From the NCBI RefSeq assembly GCF_000525855.1, contig NZ_AODE01000029.1:1-64000 (forward strand): a stretch of DNA of 64,000 nt, written 5' to 3'. The translations under genes were made by a program, and so were the position numbers. Each line of letters starts with the position of its first letter. Within the stretch, counting starts at the first letter, position 1. Of the stretch, positions 53,839 to 63,344 are shown in pieces. This stretch comes from Listeria cornellensis FSL F6-0969. GTDB taxonomy: Bacteria; Bacillota; Bacilli; Lactobacillales; Listeriaceae. The notes beneath the pieces were generated by a model. The model did no database searches and was not told where the DNA came from. It saw only the letters and a program-made list of their open reading frames with translations.

Positions 53839-55407
53839 TTATAATAAGGATGTTAATTCAATATCTGGATTCTTATCATGGAACCAGTTCAAAGCAAACT
53901 GATTTTCAAATAAGAATAATGGCTTGTCAAAACGGTCTTTTACAAGCATGCTACGTGCTGAAGAAAGTTTTTCATCCACGTCTTCTTCTTTAATCCAACG
54001 TGCAATTTTAGAACCGATCGGCTCCATGCGAATTTCAGAATTATATTCGTTGTTCATCCGATGTTCAAATACCTCAAATTGTAGTTGACCAACCGCGCCA
54101 ATGATATAATCTTCCATGCGCCACGTTTTGAAAAGCTGGATCGCGCCTTCTTGTACTAGTTGCTCGACACCTTTGTGAAAATGTTTTTGTTTCATCACAT
54201 TTTTCGCGGAAACTTTCATGAATAATTCTGGCGTAAATTGTGGCAGTTTCTCATATTGAAGCGTTTTGCTAACATTTGTAATCGTGTCGCCAATTTGATA
54301 ATTCCCTGTGTCGTACAAGCCAATAATATCTCCCGCCACAGCGCTGTTCACCGTTTCGCGATCGTCCGCCATAAATTGCGTCGAATTACCAAGCTTGATC
54401 GGTTTTCCAGTTCGCGTCAAGTTCACAGACATACCTCGTTCAAATTCACCCGAACAAATACGCACGAACGCGATTCTGTCACGATGGGCTGGGTTCATGT
54501 TGGCTTGAATTTTGAAGATAAATCCAGAGAACTTATCCATATAAGGATCGACTTCCCCTTCATTCGATTGGCGCGGTTGTGGTGCTGGTGCAAAATTTAC
54601 ATATGTTCTCAAGAATGTTTCCACACCAAAATTCGTCAAGGCACTACCGAAAAATACAGGCGTCAATTCACCAGACGCGATTCGCTCTTCGCTAAAATCA
54701 TTACCGGCCTCGTCTAGCAACATAATTTCATCAAGCGCCTGCTCATAATAGCTGGAATTTTGAATAGCATGTGGTTCTGCTAAATCCCCATTTTCACCGA
54801 GTGGCAAGAAGCGTTCGTCGCCGTCCACACGATACTGTTCGACTTGGCGGTGATAGCGATCATACAAACCACCAAGCTCTTTACCCATCCCGATTGGCCA
54901 ATTCATCGGATACGATTCGATCCCCAAAACTTCTTCCAATTCTGCCAGTAATTCAAGTGGCGCCTTTCCTTGACGGTCCATTTTATTAATAAAGGTAAAA
55001 ATCGGAATACCGCGCATCCGACAAACTTTGAATAGTTTCAAGGTCTGCGCCTCGATTCCTTTCGCGCTATCGATAACCATCACAGCACTATCAACAGCCA
55101 TCAACGTCCGGTACGTATCCTCACTGAAATCCGAGTGACCCGGTGTATCCAAAATATTAATCCGCGAACCGTCATAATCAAATTGCATCACAGAACTCGT
55201 TACCGAAATCCCACGCTGTTTCTCAATTTCCATCCAGTCACTCGTCGCAAACTTGCCCGACTTCTTCCCTTTTACGGTTCCTGCCGAGCGAATCGCGCCC
55301 CCAAAAAGCAGTAATTGCTCTGTAATCGTTGTTTTCCCCGCATCGGGGTGAGATATAATTGCAAAAGTTTTGCGCGAAGCAACCTCTTTTTTCAAATCCT
55401 GCACCAT
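53839..55407 (-). CDS. prfC: Peptide chain release factor 3
   Basis: A 522-residue translational GTPase that removes RF1/RF2 from the ribosome after termination. G1 [15 protein letters not shown], effector region, G3 [17 protein letters not shown]4 [10 protein letters not shown], and RF3-specific domains II/III. RBS AGGAGGAATTTTAAA precedes ATG 55407 ([12 protein letters not shown]). Orthologous to lmo0988 by context. Confidence 0.93.
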   Translation of the reverse strand: MVQDLKKEVASRKTFAIISHPDAGKTTITEQLLLFGGAIRSAGTVKGKKSGKFATSDWMEIEKQRGISVTSSVMQFDYDGSRINILDTPGHSDFSEDTYRTLMAVDSAVMVIDSAKGIEAQTLKLFKVCRMRGIPIFTFINKMDRQGKAPLELLAELEEVLGIESYPMNWPIGMGKELGGLYDRYHRQVEQYRVDGDERFLPLGENGDLAEPHAIQNSSYYEQALDEIMLLDEAGNDFSEERIASGELTPVFFGSALTNFGVETFLRTYVNFAPAPQPRQSNEGEVDPYMDKFSGFIFKIQANMNPAHRDRIAFVRICSGEFERGMSVNLTRTGKPIKLGNSTQFMADDRETVNSAVAGDIIGLYDTGNYQIGDTITNVSKTLQYEKLPQFTPELFMKVSAKNVMKQKHFHKGVEQLVQEGAIQLFKTWRMEDYIIGAVGQLQFEVFEHRMNNEYNSEIRMEPIGSKIARWIKEEDVDEKLSSARSMLVKDRFDKPLFLFENQFALNWFHDKNPDIELTSLL

Positions 55408-55551
55408 TTTAAAATTCCTCCTAGACATACTCACATTTCTTTAGTATATCATATCCAGACGTTTTTGAGATAGTTTTTGATGAAAAATATATGTAGAAAA
55501 TGGAGCTAAACAAGGATGTTAAAATCGACTTTGTTTCGCCCCATTTCCAGT

Positions 55552-58500
55552 TTAGTTATGCCGTTTTCTGCGTGTAGAAGTCAAAAGGACCATACTACCA
55601 ATAATCAAAGTGCTACCGAGTAAAAGAATCCACAGAGAAAAACTGCTGTCCCCAGTTGTTGGTAATGCTTGTTTCGATATTTCTTTTACTGGCTTGGCTT
55701 CGACTTTGTTTCCTTCCAGATTCGTGTCTTTTTTCGGTGGTATCGTTGTTGTACCACCATCCACTTTACCCGGTGGATTCGTTGGTTTGACCGGGTTTAC
55801 AACCTCAATCTCACCTGGTGCTGGTGCAGCTGCAGTTAATGTGATTTGAACGGGTTTCGTCGTCCCCACCGCTCTGCTCTGCATCTCGCTTGCAAACTGA
55901 ATCACGCCTTCATAAACGCCAACTTTCGGTGTCTCCCAATCGAGGTTCGCGACTGTCAATACGATGTCCAAATCATGTTGTTCCGTATCACCTTCTAATT
56001 GATAATAGCCGTGCGCCGCTAGTTTTTGCAAAAGATAGCGTTCCTTCGCGTTTTGCCCAGGTTGTGCCACAAGTTCAGCTAAAGGCAACGAGATTTTGTC
56101 TAAACTCTCCATTTTATTATGTTGCGGTATCACTTCAAAAATCGCTTCCACAATATGCCCCGCTGTTAACGCTTCGAATGTATAGGTATCTCCAGAAAGT
56201 GTCACTGCTTTGCCATCCACTGACACTTGCTGTACGCGGTAACCAGCATCTGCACTCACCTTATAGCTCGGTTTTTCACCAGCCGCATAAGCCTGTTTCC
56301 CGCTTGGCGTAATGGTTCCACCAGCTCCCGCCGATGCTTCAATTTCAAAAGTTGCTTCACCATTTTTCAAAACAAGTGTCGATAGTGCTCCAACTTTCAC
56401 CGTACTCGTTTCTGCTGTTAAATCCGTCGTTGTTTCGCCAATTCGCGCCCAATATTTATTCGCTGGAATCACGACTTCTTTCTCCGCTTTATTCGCATTG
56501 AAAAGAACAACATATGACGTAGCGCCGTCTTTTAGCTCATAGGCCACGACATTCTCGTCTTGCTTGATAATCTTCATTTTTTGATTAATTTCTGTATAAT
56601 TCGTCAATCGGAAAAGTGGTTCGGAATTGCGGAGTTGCATCACTGCTTCGATATCCTGCACCGAATCGATGTTTTCCGCATAGCGCTCCCAATCTAGTTT
56701 ATTGATAGCATCACTGGATTGGTAACTATTCTCATCCCGATCCTTCGTCCTGAAAAATTCTTGTCCCGCGTGAATAAACGGCACACCTTGCGAAAGTAGC
56801 ACCATGCTCGTCGCCATTTTCTGCATTTTCTTTTTATCCTGATCGGAGTCGGTTGGATTCGAATACGATAGCTTATCCCAAAGCGTCAAGTTATCATGCG
56901 CTTCGGCGTACTGAATCACTTGGCCAGGCTTCGCAAAATCGTAAATGCCTTGCCCTTGATCTCGGAGACTCCCGGCTAGTAAATTTTTTGCAATAAGCGC
57001 TTCTTTTCCTGTCGCCCCATTCACAAAACCAGGCTCTGACTCTTGTCCGCCCCAAGTACTGCCTTTAATAGCATCGCGAATCGAATCATTGAAATGTGCG
57101 ATTTCTGGCATTTTGGAAGCATTTTTTTGGTTGGCTTTCACGTCACTTGCAAGCGGCGTCCCCAGATCCCAACCTTCGCCAAGCACGATAATCGATGGGT
57201 CAATTTTGTTCAGCTCAGCCTTCATTGCGTTCATCGTATCAACATCGTGAATGCCCATCAAGTCAAAGCGGAAGCCGTCCATATGGTATTCCTTCGCCCA
57301 ATAAGCAACACTGTCGACCATATATTTACGCATCATTGCGCGTTCGGACGCCGTATCATTTCCAACACCCGTTCCATTGGAAAGCTTGCCATCATCGCCA
57401 TAACGGAAATAATATCCTGGCACCGTCTTCTCAAAAGAATGAGCTCCCGCGTCAAATACATGATTATACACAACGTCCATAATCACACGTAACCCGTTAC
57501 TATGAAGGCCTTGCACCATCTGTTTCGCCTCTTGAATCCGCGTCACAGGATTGTATGGATTCGTACTGTAGCTACCTTCTGGAACATTATAGTTTTTCGG
57601 ATCATAACCCCAATTATACGGCAATGCGCCCAGTTGCTCCGAAGCGCTTTCATGATTTTCCTCATTCAAAGATGCATAATCAAACATTGGCAAAATTTGC
57701 ACGTGCGTAATGCCGAGATTTTTCAAATAATCGATTCCCGTTGCATCCCCATTTGCCGTCTTTGTCCCCTGTTGAACCACACCTAAGTATTTCCCTTTAT
57801 TGACCGTATCCTTATTTGCAATCGAGAAATCCCGAATATGCATTTCATAAATAATCGCATCAGTCGGATTCGTAAACGCCGGCATCCGATTCGCTTCCCA
57901 ATTCGCTGGAACCATCACAGCCGGATCTAAAATAACGGAACGATTCCCATTCGCCGTCGCAGCTTTGGCATACGGATCTTGAGACACCGTTTTTTTCCCA
58001 TCCGCAAAAACAAGATCATACGTGTACGCCGTTCCAGAAGGAATTTTTGCGGTGAATTCCCAGATACCTTGCGCTTTTGGCGTCATCTCATAGCTTTGCA
58101 ACGCAGGACTATTCGGTAAATTATCCTGATACGTCGTCAACTTCACGCTCGCTGCCGTCGGTGCCCACAATCGCCACACACTCTGTTCCGCGTTATACGT
58201 TGCACCAAGAGGCTCCGTTCCCGTGTATGCATATTTCGCATCAAAGTCCGGATTTCGAACAATGCTCGTCGTGTCCACCAATTTCTCGCCAAATCCATCC
58301 GTCGTAACCGTCAACGCGGCTTGAATCGGTAAATCTTGCGTCGTTTCAATATAGAAGACAGCCGGATTCGCCACATCCCGTCTAATATTCGAAATAGAAA
58401 CCGCATTCCCATCCTCAGTAAGCGTCACGTCCGCCATCAAATCAAGCGCCGTCGCGTCACGATTCAGCGTCACTTTTACCTCTTTAAAACTCGCCAAACT

Positions 58501-59376
58501 CGCCGTCTTTATTTGCTTTGTCGCATCCGCAAAATTTGGATTCCGATAATTCGTTTTATCACCGCTTACTATCCAAACCTCTGCCTTCCCATCATCCGTA
58601 AACAGGTACACCATGCGGCCATCCTCTGTCCCGTCCTTTTCCCACGTTCCATTCACGTCCCGCGCGATATTAAAGCCCATATTAGACAAATTTGTCCCAC
58701 TAAAATTCGACGTCACAGTTTGCCAATCACCATCAGACTGCCCGTCTTTAAAATCGAGCTTTTGCGTGCTTGTCGCCCCGTCCGCCCAAGAATTCACAAA
58801 CCAATCGCTGTAATCCTTGTCATCACGATGATAATAAAACGTCACTTCTAGATTTTCATGACTCTGCAGATCCGCCAAATTCGTAGGTTTTGCAGACATC
58901 TCTTCCTTCCCAAACTCCAACCAAACCTCGGTGATCCCGTCTTTCGTCTTAATATAACGATCTTCTGGAATATCACGATCGCCACCCCAACCAGAACCAT
59001 TTTTAATCAGAAAGCCGAGTTCCTCCTGCACGCCTTCTGCATCGATCACCGCTACCTTAGAATAGTCGCCATAAGCACTCGTGTTCTCAAAAACAACCTC
59101 ATGCCCAGCAACGCCATCATTATTCCAAACCCACATTTGCCAAGCTTTACTCGTTTGATCTTTCGGATTATAATGCACAATAACTTTCGTTTTATTCTCT
59201 TTATTTCCCGCTAAAACTCTGTCATTTAGACTCCCAATAACCTTGCTTTGATCGACAGCCTTCGTTTCCGGTGCCGCCGTCTCCTCCGCAAATCCTTGAA
59301 TCCCAATCCCAAAACTTTGTACACCAAATAATAGTACGATCAAAACAACTAGATACTTACGCCATATTTTTTTCAA
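55552..59376 (-). CDS. pulA: Cell-wall-anchored type I pullulanase
   Basis: A 1274-residue secreted alpha-1,6-glucan hydrolase. Signal peptide (residues 1-30); two PUD/CBM41 starch-binding domains (VIVHYNPKDQTSKAWQMWVWNNDG..., LEVTFYYHRDDKDYSDWFVNSWADG...); an X-module; the N-terminal CBM48-like domain (GATYNAEQSVWRLWAPTAASVKLTTY); the GH13 barrel with YNWGYDPKNYNVPEGSY, nucleophile in GFRFDLMGIHDVD, acid in VLGEGWDLGTPL and HDNLTLWD; an InlB-type repeat (GTITPSGKQAYAAGEKPSYKV); linker; and sortase signal LPTTGD with helix and KRHN tail. It feeds on glycogen/pullulan. TTG 59376 follows AAAGGGG. A cre-like site lies upstream. Confidence 0.92.
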   Translation of the reverse strand: MKKIWRKYLVVLIVLLFGVQSFGIGIQGFAEETAAPETKAVDQSKVIGSLNDRVLAGNKENKTKVIVHYNPKDQTSKAWQMWVWNNDGVAGHEVVFENTSAYGDYSKVAVIDAEGVQEELGFLIKNGSGWGGDRDIPEDRYIKTKDGITEVWLEFGKEEMSAKPTNLADLQSHENLEVTFYYHRDDKDYSDWFVNSWADGATSTQKLDFKDGQSDGDWQTVTSNFSGTNLSNMGFNIARDVNGTWEKDGTEDGRMVYLFTDDGKAEVWIVSGDKTNYRNPNFADATKQIKTASLASFKEVKVTLNRDATALDLMADVTLTEDGNAVSISNIRRDVANPAVFYIETTQDLPIQAALTVTTDGFGEKLVDTTSIVRNPDFDAKYAYTGTEPLGATYNAEQSVWRLWAPTAASVKLTTYQDNLPNSPALQSYEMTPKAQGIWEFTAKIPSGTAYTYDLVFADGKKTVSQDPYAKAATANGNRSVILDPAVMVPANWEANRMPAFTNPTDAIIYEMHIRDFSIANKDTVNKGKYLGVVQQGTKTANGDATGIDYLKNLGITHVQILPMFDYASLNEENHESASEQLGALPYNWGYDPKNYNVPEGSYSTNPYNPVTRIQEAKQMVQGLHSNGLRVIMDVVYNHVFDAGAHSFEKTVPGYYFRYGDDGKLSNGTGVGNDTASERAMMRKYMVDSVAYWAKEYHMDGFRFDLMGIHDVDTMNAMKAELNKIDPSIIVLGEGWDLGTPLASDVKANQKNASKMPEIAHFNDSIRDAIKGSTWGGQESEPGFVNGATGKEALIAKNLLAGSLRDQGQGIYDFAKPGQVIQYAEAHDNLTLWDKLSYSNPTDSDQDKKKMQKMATSMVLLSQGVPFIHAGQEFFRTKDRDENSYQSSDAINKLDWERYAENIDSVQDIEAVMQLRNSEPLFRLTNYTEINQKMKIIKQDENVVAYELKDGATSYVVLFNANKAEKEVVIPANKYWARIGETTTDLTAETSTVKVGALSTLVLKNGEATFEIEASAGAGGTITPSGKQAYAAGEKPSYKVSADAGYRVQQVSVDGKAVTLSGDTYTFEALTAGHIVEAIFEVIPQHNKMESLDKISLPLAELVAQPGQNAKERYLLQKLAAHGYYQLEGDTEQHDLDIVLTVANLDWETPKVGVYEGVIQFASEMQSRAVGTTKPVQITLTAAAPAPGEIEVVNPVKPTNPPGKVDGGTTTIPPKKDTNLEGNKVEAKPVKEISKQALPTTGDSSFSLWILLLGSTLIIGSMVLLTSTRRKRHN

Positions 59377-59403
59377 ATTAGCTACCCCTTTTTTCGTTTT
59401 TCT

Positions 59404-59417
59404 GGAAAGCGCTTTCC
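59404..59417 (-). promoter_or_regulatory. cre-like (CcpA) site before pullulanase
   Basis: GGAAAGCGCTTTCC, a perfect palindrome matching the cre core TGAAAGCGCTTTCA at 12 of 14 bases, 28 bases before the start codon and just downstream of the -10. This position predicts CcpA roadblock repression by glucose. Confidence 0.72.
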
Positions 59418-59425
59418 TTTATTAA

Positions 59426-59455
59426 AGTATAGGCAAAACATCCTGCTAAAATCAA
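59426..59455 (-). promoter_or_regulatory. Promoter of the pullulanase gene
   Basis: Minus-strand TTGATT (59450-59455) and TATACT (59426-59431), 18-base spacer. Confidence 0.6.
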
Positions 59456-59529
59456 CCAAAATAAAACTGTTAACGATAACAACTTGTAAAATCTGTGTCA
59501 AAGTCAGCGTTTTCTTTGTCTTATTTGCA

Positions 59530-59657
59530 CTATGAGCCTGGGACAAAAATCGATATAAAGCAAAAATGCCTCACCCATCTACTTCGGGTAAGACGAAAAA
59601 TTTTGCTTTATACAAACGCTTGTCGCCGATTTATCTAGATTATGTCCCAGTCTCTTA
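59530..59657. repeat. TGGGACA-ended hairpin repeat (copy B)
   Basis: GAGCCTGGGACA on the left pairs with TATGTCCCAGTCTC on the right; an inner TATAAAGCAAAA / TTTTGCTTTATA stem carries the loop. The right flank AACGCTTGTCGCCGATTTAT is the complement of the left flank of copy C at 43965. It follows the subtilase gene and probably ends its transcript. Confidence 0.75.
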
Positions 59658-59663
59658 GTATAT

Positions 59664-60780
59664 TTAGGTGCTCATGAAATAGACAAAAGCTCGTCCAACT
59701 GCATTTGCGATGGCTAAAATGAGTAGTGAAGTTAAAATGATTTTCGTGGGCCATTTTTTAGGTATCGATTTATGGTAAGCTATGAAACTATAGATCACTA
59801 GCCCAATTAAAGCGCAAACTGTAGCGATGTTCAAGATTAGCCCGATATAAACATACCACGGAGCCCCATCGATACCTTGATTTAAGTCAACTTTCATCGT
59901 TTTTAAAACTGTGTCATGATTGACGGATTCGCCAGCTTTCTGTTTTCCTTCTATGACTAACGCGGCAAAACCAGAAGCATAAGCAGTAGCGTAGGAAACC
60001 CCTGTATCGAGTGTTAATTTATTATCAAAATAAGTGCTTGTTAAATCCTCACCTGGCGCGTAAACATCGACTTTCTTTTCTTTAAACTCGTCAGCGTAAA
60101 TTTGACCTTGTAAATTTAACATTCCAACAGATATGACATTTGGATAAGCACCAGGATACGCTTTAAATGTATCTCCTTCTGCCCGAATATTTCCAGACGA
60201 AGCAATAACGATAATATTATTTTCTATCGCTTTATTTATTGCCTGTTTCAATTCTGAATTCCCATCGCCAAACTCTAGGCTAATATTGATAATATCCACT
60301 TTCTGATCGATCGCCCAGTTTAATCCTTTAACAACTTCTTCAAATCCTACTTTTCCGCTATCATTGGCAACCTTAGCGATATAAAGATCTGAATTTGGCG
60401 CAATTCCAATGAGACCTTCCCCATTTTTACGTGCGCCAATAATGCCTGCGATCTTTGTTCCGTGACCATTTTTATCGGCAAAATCAGCGGAATCGTTGGT
60501 GGTGAAATTTATACCTTTTTTGAAAGTCAAATCGCGATTCGATTTATCAATACCTGTGTCTAAGATGGCGATTTTGATGTTATTTCCGGTAATATTTTGT
60601 TTAGAATAACTATCTATACTCCCTGCCTCATCCAATTGGTTGACTTCGCGGTCTGTTTGGACGATTTTTTCAGCTGATGCAGTTTGAGTAAAAAACGATG
60701 TCTGCGATAATGCTATTCCTGCAGTTACAAGCAAAAGTACGATACAAATTTTTTCTTGATTTCTCGGCTATTTTCATCAT
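59664..60780 (-). CDS. Membrane-anchored S8 subtilisin-like protease, one homopolymer frameshift
   Basis: About 371 residues after repair of six A's to five near 60750 (start MMKIAEKSRKICIVLLLVTA, ATG 60780). Signal peptide ending TASA; short pro-region; subtilase domain with catalytic Asp in IAILDTGIDKSN, His in NGHGTKIAGIIGA and Ser in TGVSYATAYASGFAAL, oxyanion Asn in IVIASSGNIRAEG. The C-terminal ~80 residues carry two membrane helices (WYVYIGLILNIATVCALIGLVIYSF, IILTSLLILAIANAVGRAF), unlike free subtilisins. The start overlaps the stop of the Cys-rich precursor gene by four bases. It most likely matures that precursor. Confidence 0.85.
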
Positions 60781-61564
60781 GGTATACGTTGCCACCAAGC
60801 ATGAGAATGTTTATACTTACTATGTCCGATCAGCGGTGAACAGTTTTTTGTATATGCTTTACAATATCTCAAGTTAGGCCACTTCTTTCCAGCTGTAGAA
60901 TCTAACATACATACTAGAACAAATACAAGTGCTTTGTAACAATCAGAAGTAATGAAGTTTCTATAGCCATACCCATTGTCATCAAGACAATAAGGCCATC
61001 CTCCACCAGATATAACACCATCTTTAGTATCTTGCTCATGATCTATATAAATCAATGAAAATGGTATTTTAAAATCTTGTTGCTCTTCTATTATTTGTTC
61101 CACTATCGGATGATCAGCTTCGCCTATATTCTCAAAAACTTCTTTTATTTCATCTAATTCTTTTTGCTCTTGTGATATAGATTCTTTGACTTGTTCCATA
61201 TCGGATTCTGAAATTCCGATCTTCTTTGCACTTAAGTTTAATATTTCCTCTTGTGTATATAACTTTTCTCCCCTTTTTTCAGCACCAGCAATAATCTGCT
61301 CTATTTCGCTCATTGTCTCCTCTTGCTTCAATACCATGTCATTAACATATCGCTCATCTGTGCTGTCCCCATTAACGACTTCGTCTTGTCGGTCATAATT
61401 TGATATTAATTGTTCTACTTGTTCCTCACTTATACTCTCGTCTCCTCCGCTACTATGACCACCATGCTCACTAGCGAACACAGATGCCTGAAAAGAAAAA
61501 AACTTGCACAATCATTGCAGATACTAGCAAAATTTTCAAAAAAAATATTTGTTTTGTTTTTCAT
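60777..61564 (-). CDS. Secreted precursor with Cys-rich C-terminal peptide (bacteriocin-like), two homopolymer frameshifts
   Basis: About 261 residues after removing one T from 8 (A run 61538-61545) and one from 7 (A run 61495-61501): start MKNKTNIFLKILLVSAMIVQ, then VFSFQASVFAS, a good signal peptide behind AGGGAG. Then an acidic helical region of ~155 residues with repeated Glu-rich heptads (EEQVEQLI, EQVKESISQEQKELDEIKEVFENI), and a distinct last ~76 residues starting GGGWPYCLDDNGYGY with five Cys, a hydrophobic core YKALVFVLVCML and an aromatic/His end SHAWW. I do not recognise the family. The pro-region/core layout and the coupled subtilase suggest a processed peptide, possibly a bacteriocin. 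Confidence 0.62.
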
Positions 61565-61641
61565 TTTATGCACTCCCTATATTTTTTTATACCAATAAAA
61601 CATATCATATGTAATATTTTATTTCAAATATTATCTTATAC

Positions 61642-61657
61642 ATGTAACATATTACAT
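61642..61657 (-). promoter_or_regulatory. Operator-like palindrome before the precursor-protease operon
   Basis: ATGTAA-TATG-TTACAT, a perfect inverted repeat 80-95 bases before the restored start codon, with a related partial copy (ATTACATATGATATG) at about 61600-61614. The region is very A/T-rich. Probably the binding site of an unlinked regulator. Confidence 0.45.
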
Positions 61658-61677
61658 ATATAAGAATAGATAAAAAA

Positions 61678-61718
61678 GCGTAGAACTACTGTCAAATGCA
61701 ACATATAGTTCTACGCTC
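61678..61718 (-). terminator. Terminator after the flotillin gene
   Basis: 11-bp perfect stem GCGTAGAACTA / TAGTTCTACGC followed by TTTTTTATC on the minus strand. Confidence 0.85.
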
Positions 61719-61721
61719 GAA

Positions 61722-63296
61722 TTATTTAACCTCTTCTACATCTTCACTCGGCGTTTCCACCTCAACAACTTCCACTGGTTGCTGCGATTTCACAGCATTC
61801 GTCAAATCTTCAATACTATTTTTCACATTGCCTTTGCCAGAAAAATTCTCCAGTAATTCGCGGATATCCAGACCAGTCGTTGCTTTCAAACTCTCTTGCG
61901 CAGTCGCCATCAAATTCGTCGCGTAACCACTCACTTTATTCGCGCCACCGTTGCCATCACTGCTTCCAGTATCCACAACTGTTATCGAATCGATGTTACC
62001 CATCGGAGCCGCCACTTGTTTCGCGTACTCAGGAAGCATCGTCACGATCATATCCAGCATCGCAGCTTGTCCATACAACTCATAGGCCTCAGCAATTTTG
62101 CGTTTTGCTTCGGCTTCGGCAAGACCTTGCAACTTGATAACTTCCGCTTCCGCTGTACCTTGCGCGCGTTCGGACTCTGCTTTTGCGATACCTTGTACGC
62201 GTACTTGCTCAGCTTCGGCTTTGGCAAGGGTTTCGATTCTGTATTGATTCGCTTCGGCTTCCGCGTACTCTTGACTCTTGCGTGCGGCTGCGGCTTGTTC
62301 AATCGAATAACGATCCGCATCTGCTTTTTTCTTCACTTCGGCGTCGTATTGACGTTCGCGACGCTTAATTTCGCGGTCTTCCAGCTCGATTTGTTTCTCA
62401 CGTTCGATGATTTTCACTTGCATTTGTTGCTCAATAACTTCTTGTTTAGAGCGTGCAGATTCCAAGTCATACGCCTGATCAGCAATGGCTTTCGCGGTTT
62501 CTTGCTCACTACGATATTCCGCAACTTTCAATTGGTTTTGCTTCTCTGCTTCAGCGATTTCTGTTTTACGCTCTAACTCGGCGCGTGTGGCTTCTTTTTC
62601 CGCTTCCGCACGTTTCATCCGCGTTTCTTTTGTTGCTTCAGCTTCAGCAACATCCGCGTCACGCTTCACTTGCGCGATCCGTGGTTTACCTAACGCGTCC
62701 AAATAACCATTGTTATCGCGTACTTCTTTTAACGTAAACGATACAATAATAAGTCCCATTTTCGACAAATCCTGCGTCGCAACGCCTTGTACTTCTTGGG
62801 AAAACTTATCCCGATTTTTATATATTTCTTCTACAGTCATCGAACCTAGAATCGCACGCAGGTGTCCTTCCACGACTTCAATCGCTTCATTTTCACGTTC
62901 CTGCGTTGTCTTTCCTAGAAACTGTTCGGCTGCTGTAGCAATTTCTGAAACCGAACCACCGATTTTGATAATCGCCGTCCCGTCCGCCGTTACTGGAACA
63001 CCTTGCTCCGTATAAATTTCTGGCGTCCGCACTTCCAATTTACTCGAAAGTAGGCTAAGCGGGGCTGATTGCTGGAAAACCGGCATAACAAACGTACCGC
63101 CACCACGCACAATTTTCACCCGTTTACCGCCCTCATCTGTGAACACGTTTTTCTTACCTAAATAACTCCCCGAAACAATCAACGCCTCATCTGGCCCAAC
63201 TGTCTTGTATTTCGTAATGAATACGATCAAAAACAATACCAGAATCGCGACCGCAATAATCACGATCATTGTCACACCATTTGTAAGTAAATCCAT
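61722..63296 (-). CDS. floT: Flotillin-like protein (FloT/YuaG family)
   Basis: A 524-residue membrane scaffold. N-terminal membrane segment (VTMIVIIAVAILVLFLIVFI, residues 8-27), SPFH/band-7 domain (~30-210; VGPDEALIVSGSYLG, TQERENEAIEVVEGHLRAILGSMTVEEIYKNRDKF in parts), then a long coiled coil rich in Ala, Glu, Lys and Arg (~215-400, EAEATKETRMKRAEAEKEATRAELERK) and a C-terminal part ending in acidic EVETPSEDVEEVK. It organises functional membrane microdomains. RBS AAGGAGG before ATG 63296, 48 bases after the NfeD gene, its usual partner. Confidence 0.92.
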   Translation of the reverse strand: MDLLTNGVTMIVIIAVAILVLFLIVFITKYKTVGPDEALIVSGSYLGKKNVFTDEGGKRVKIVRGGGTFVMPVFQQSAPLSLLSSKLEVRTPEIYTEQGVPVTADGTAIIKIGGSVSEIATAAEQFLGKTTQERENEAIEVVEGHLRAILGSMTVEEIYKNRDKFSQEVQGVATQDLSKMGLIIVSFTLKEVRDNNGYLDALGKPRIAQVKRDADVAEAEATKETRMKRAEAEKEATRAELERKTEIAEAEKQNQLKVAEYRSEQETAKAIADQAYDLESARSKQEVIEQQMQVKIIEREKQIELEDREIKRRERQYDAEVKKKADADRYSIEQAAAARKSQEYAEAEANQYRIETLAKAEAEQVRVQGIAKAESERAQGTAEAEVIKLQGLAEAEAKRKIAEAYELYGQAAMLDMIVTMLPEYAKQVAAPMGNIDSITVVDTGSSDGNGGANKVSGYATNLMATAQESLKATTGLDIRELLENFSGKGNVKNSIEDLTNAVKSQQPVEVVEVETPSEDVEEVK

Positions 63297-63344
63297 TTTT
63301 AGTAATTCCTCCTTGTCGTCTCTGTTTTTAAAACGAGGCTCTCT

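Noticed and set aside
59664-60780. Mycosin of a type VII secretion system
   Set aside because: Mycosins have one C-terminal helix and stand beside EccC/EsxA-type genes; none of these is near and this protease has two helices.
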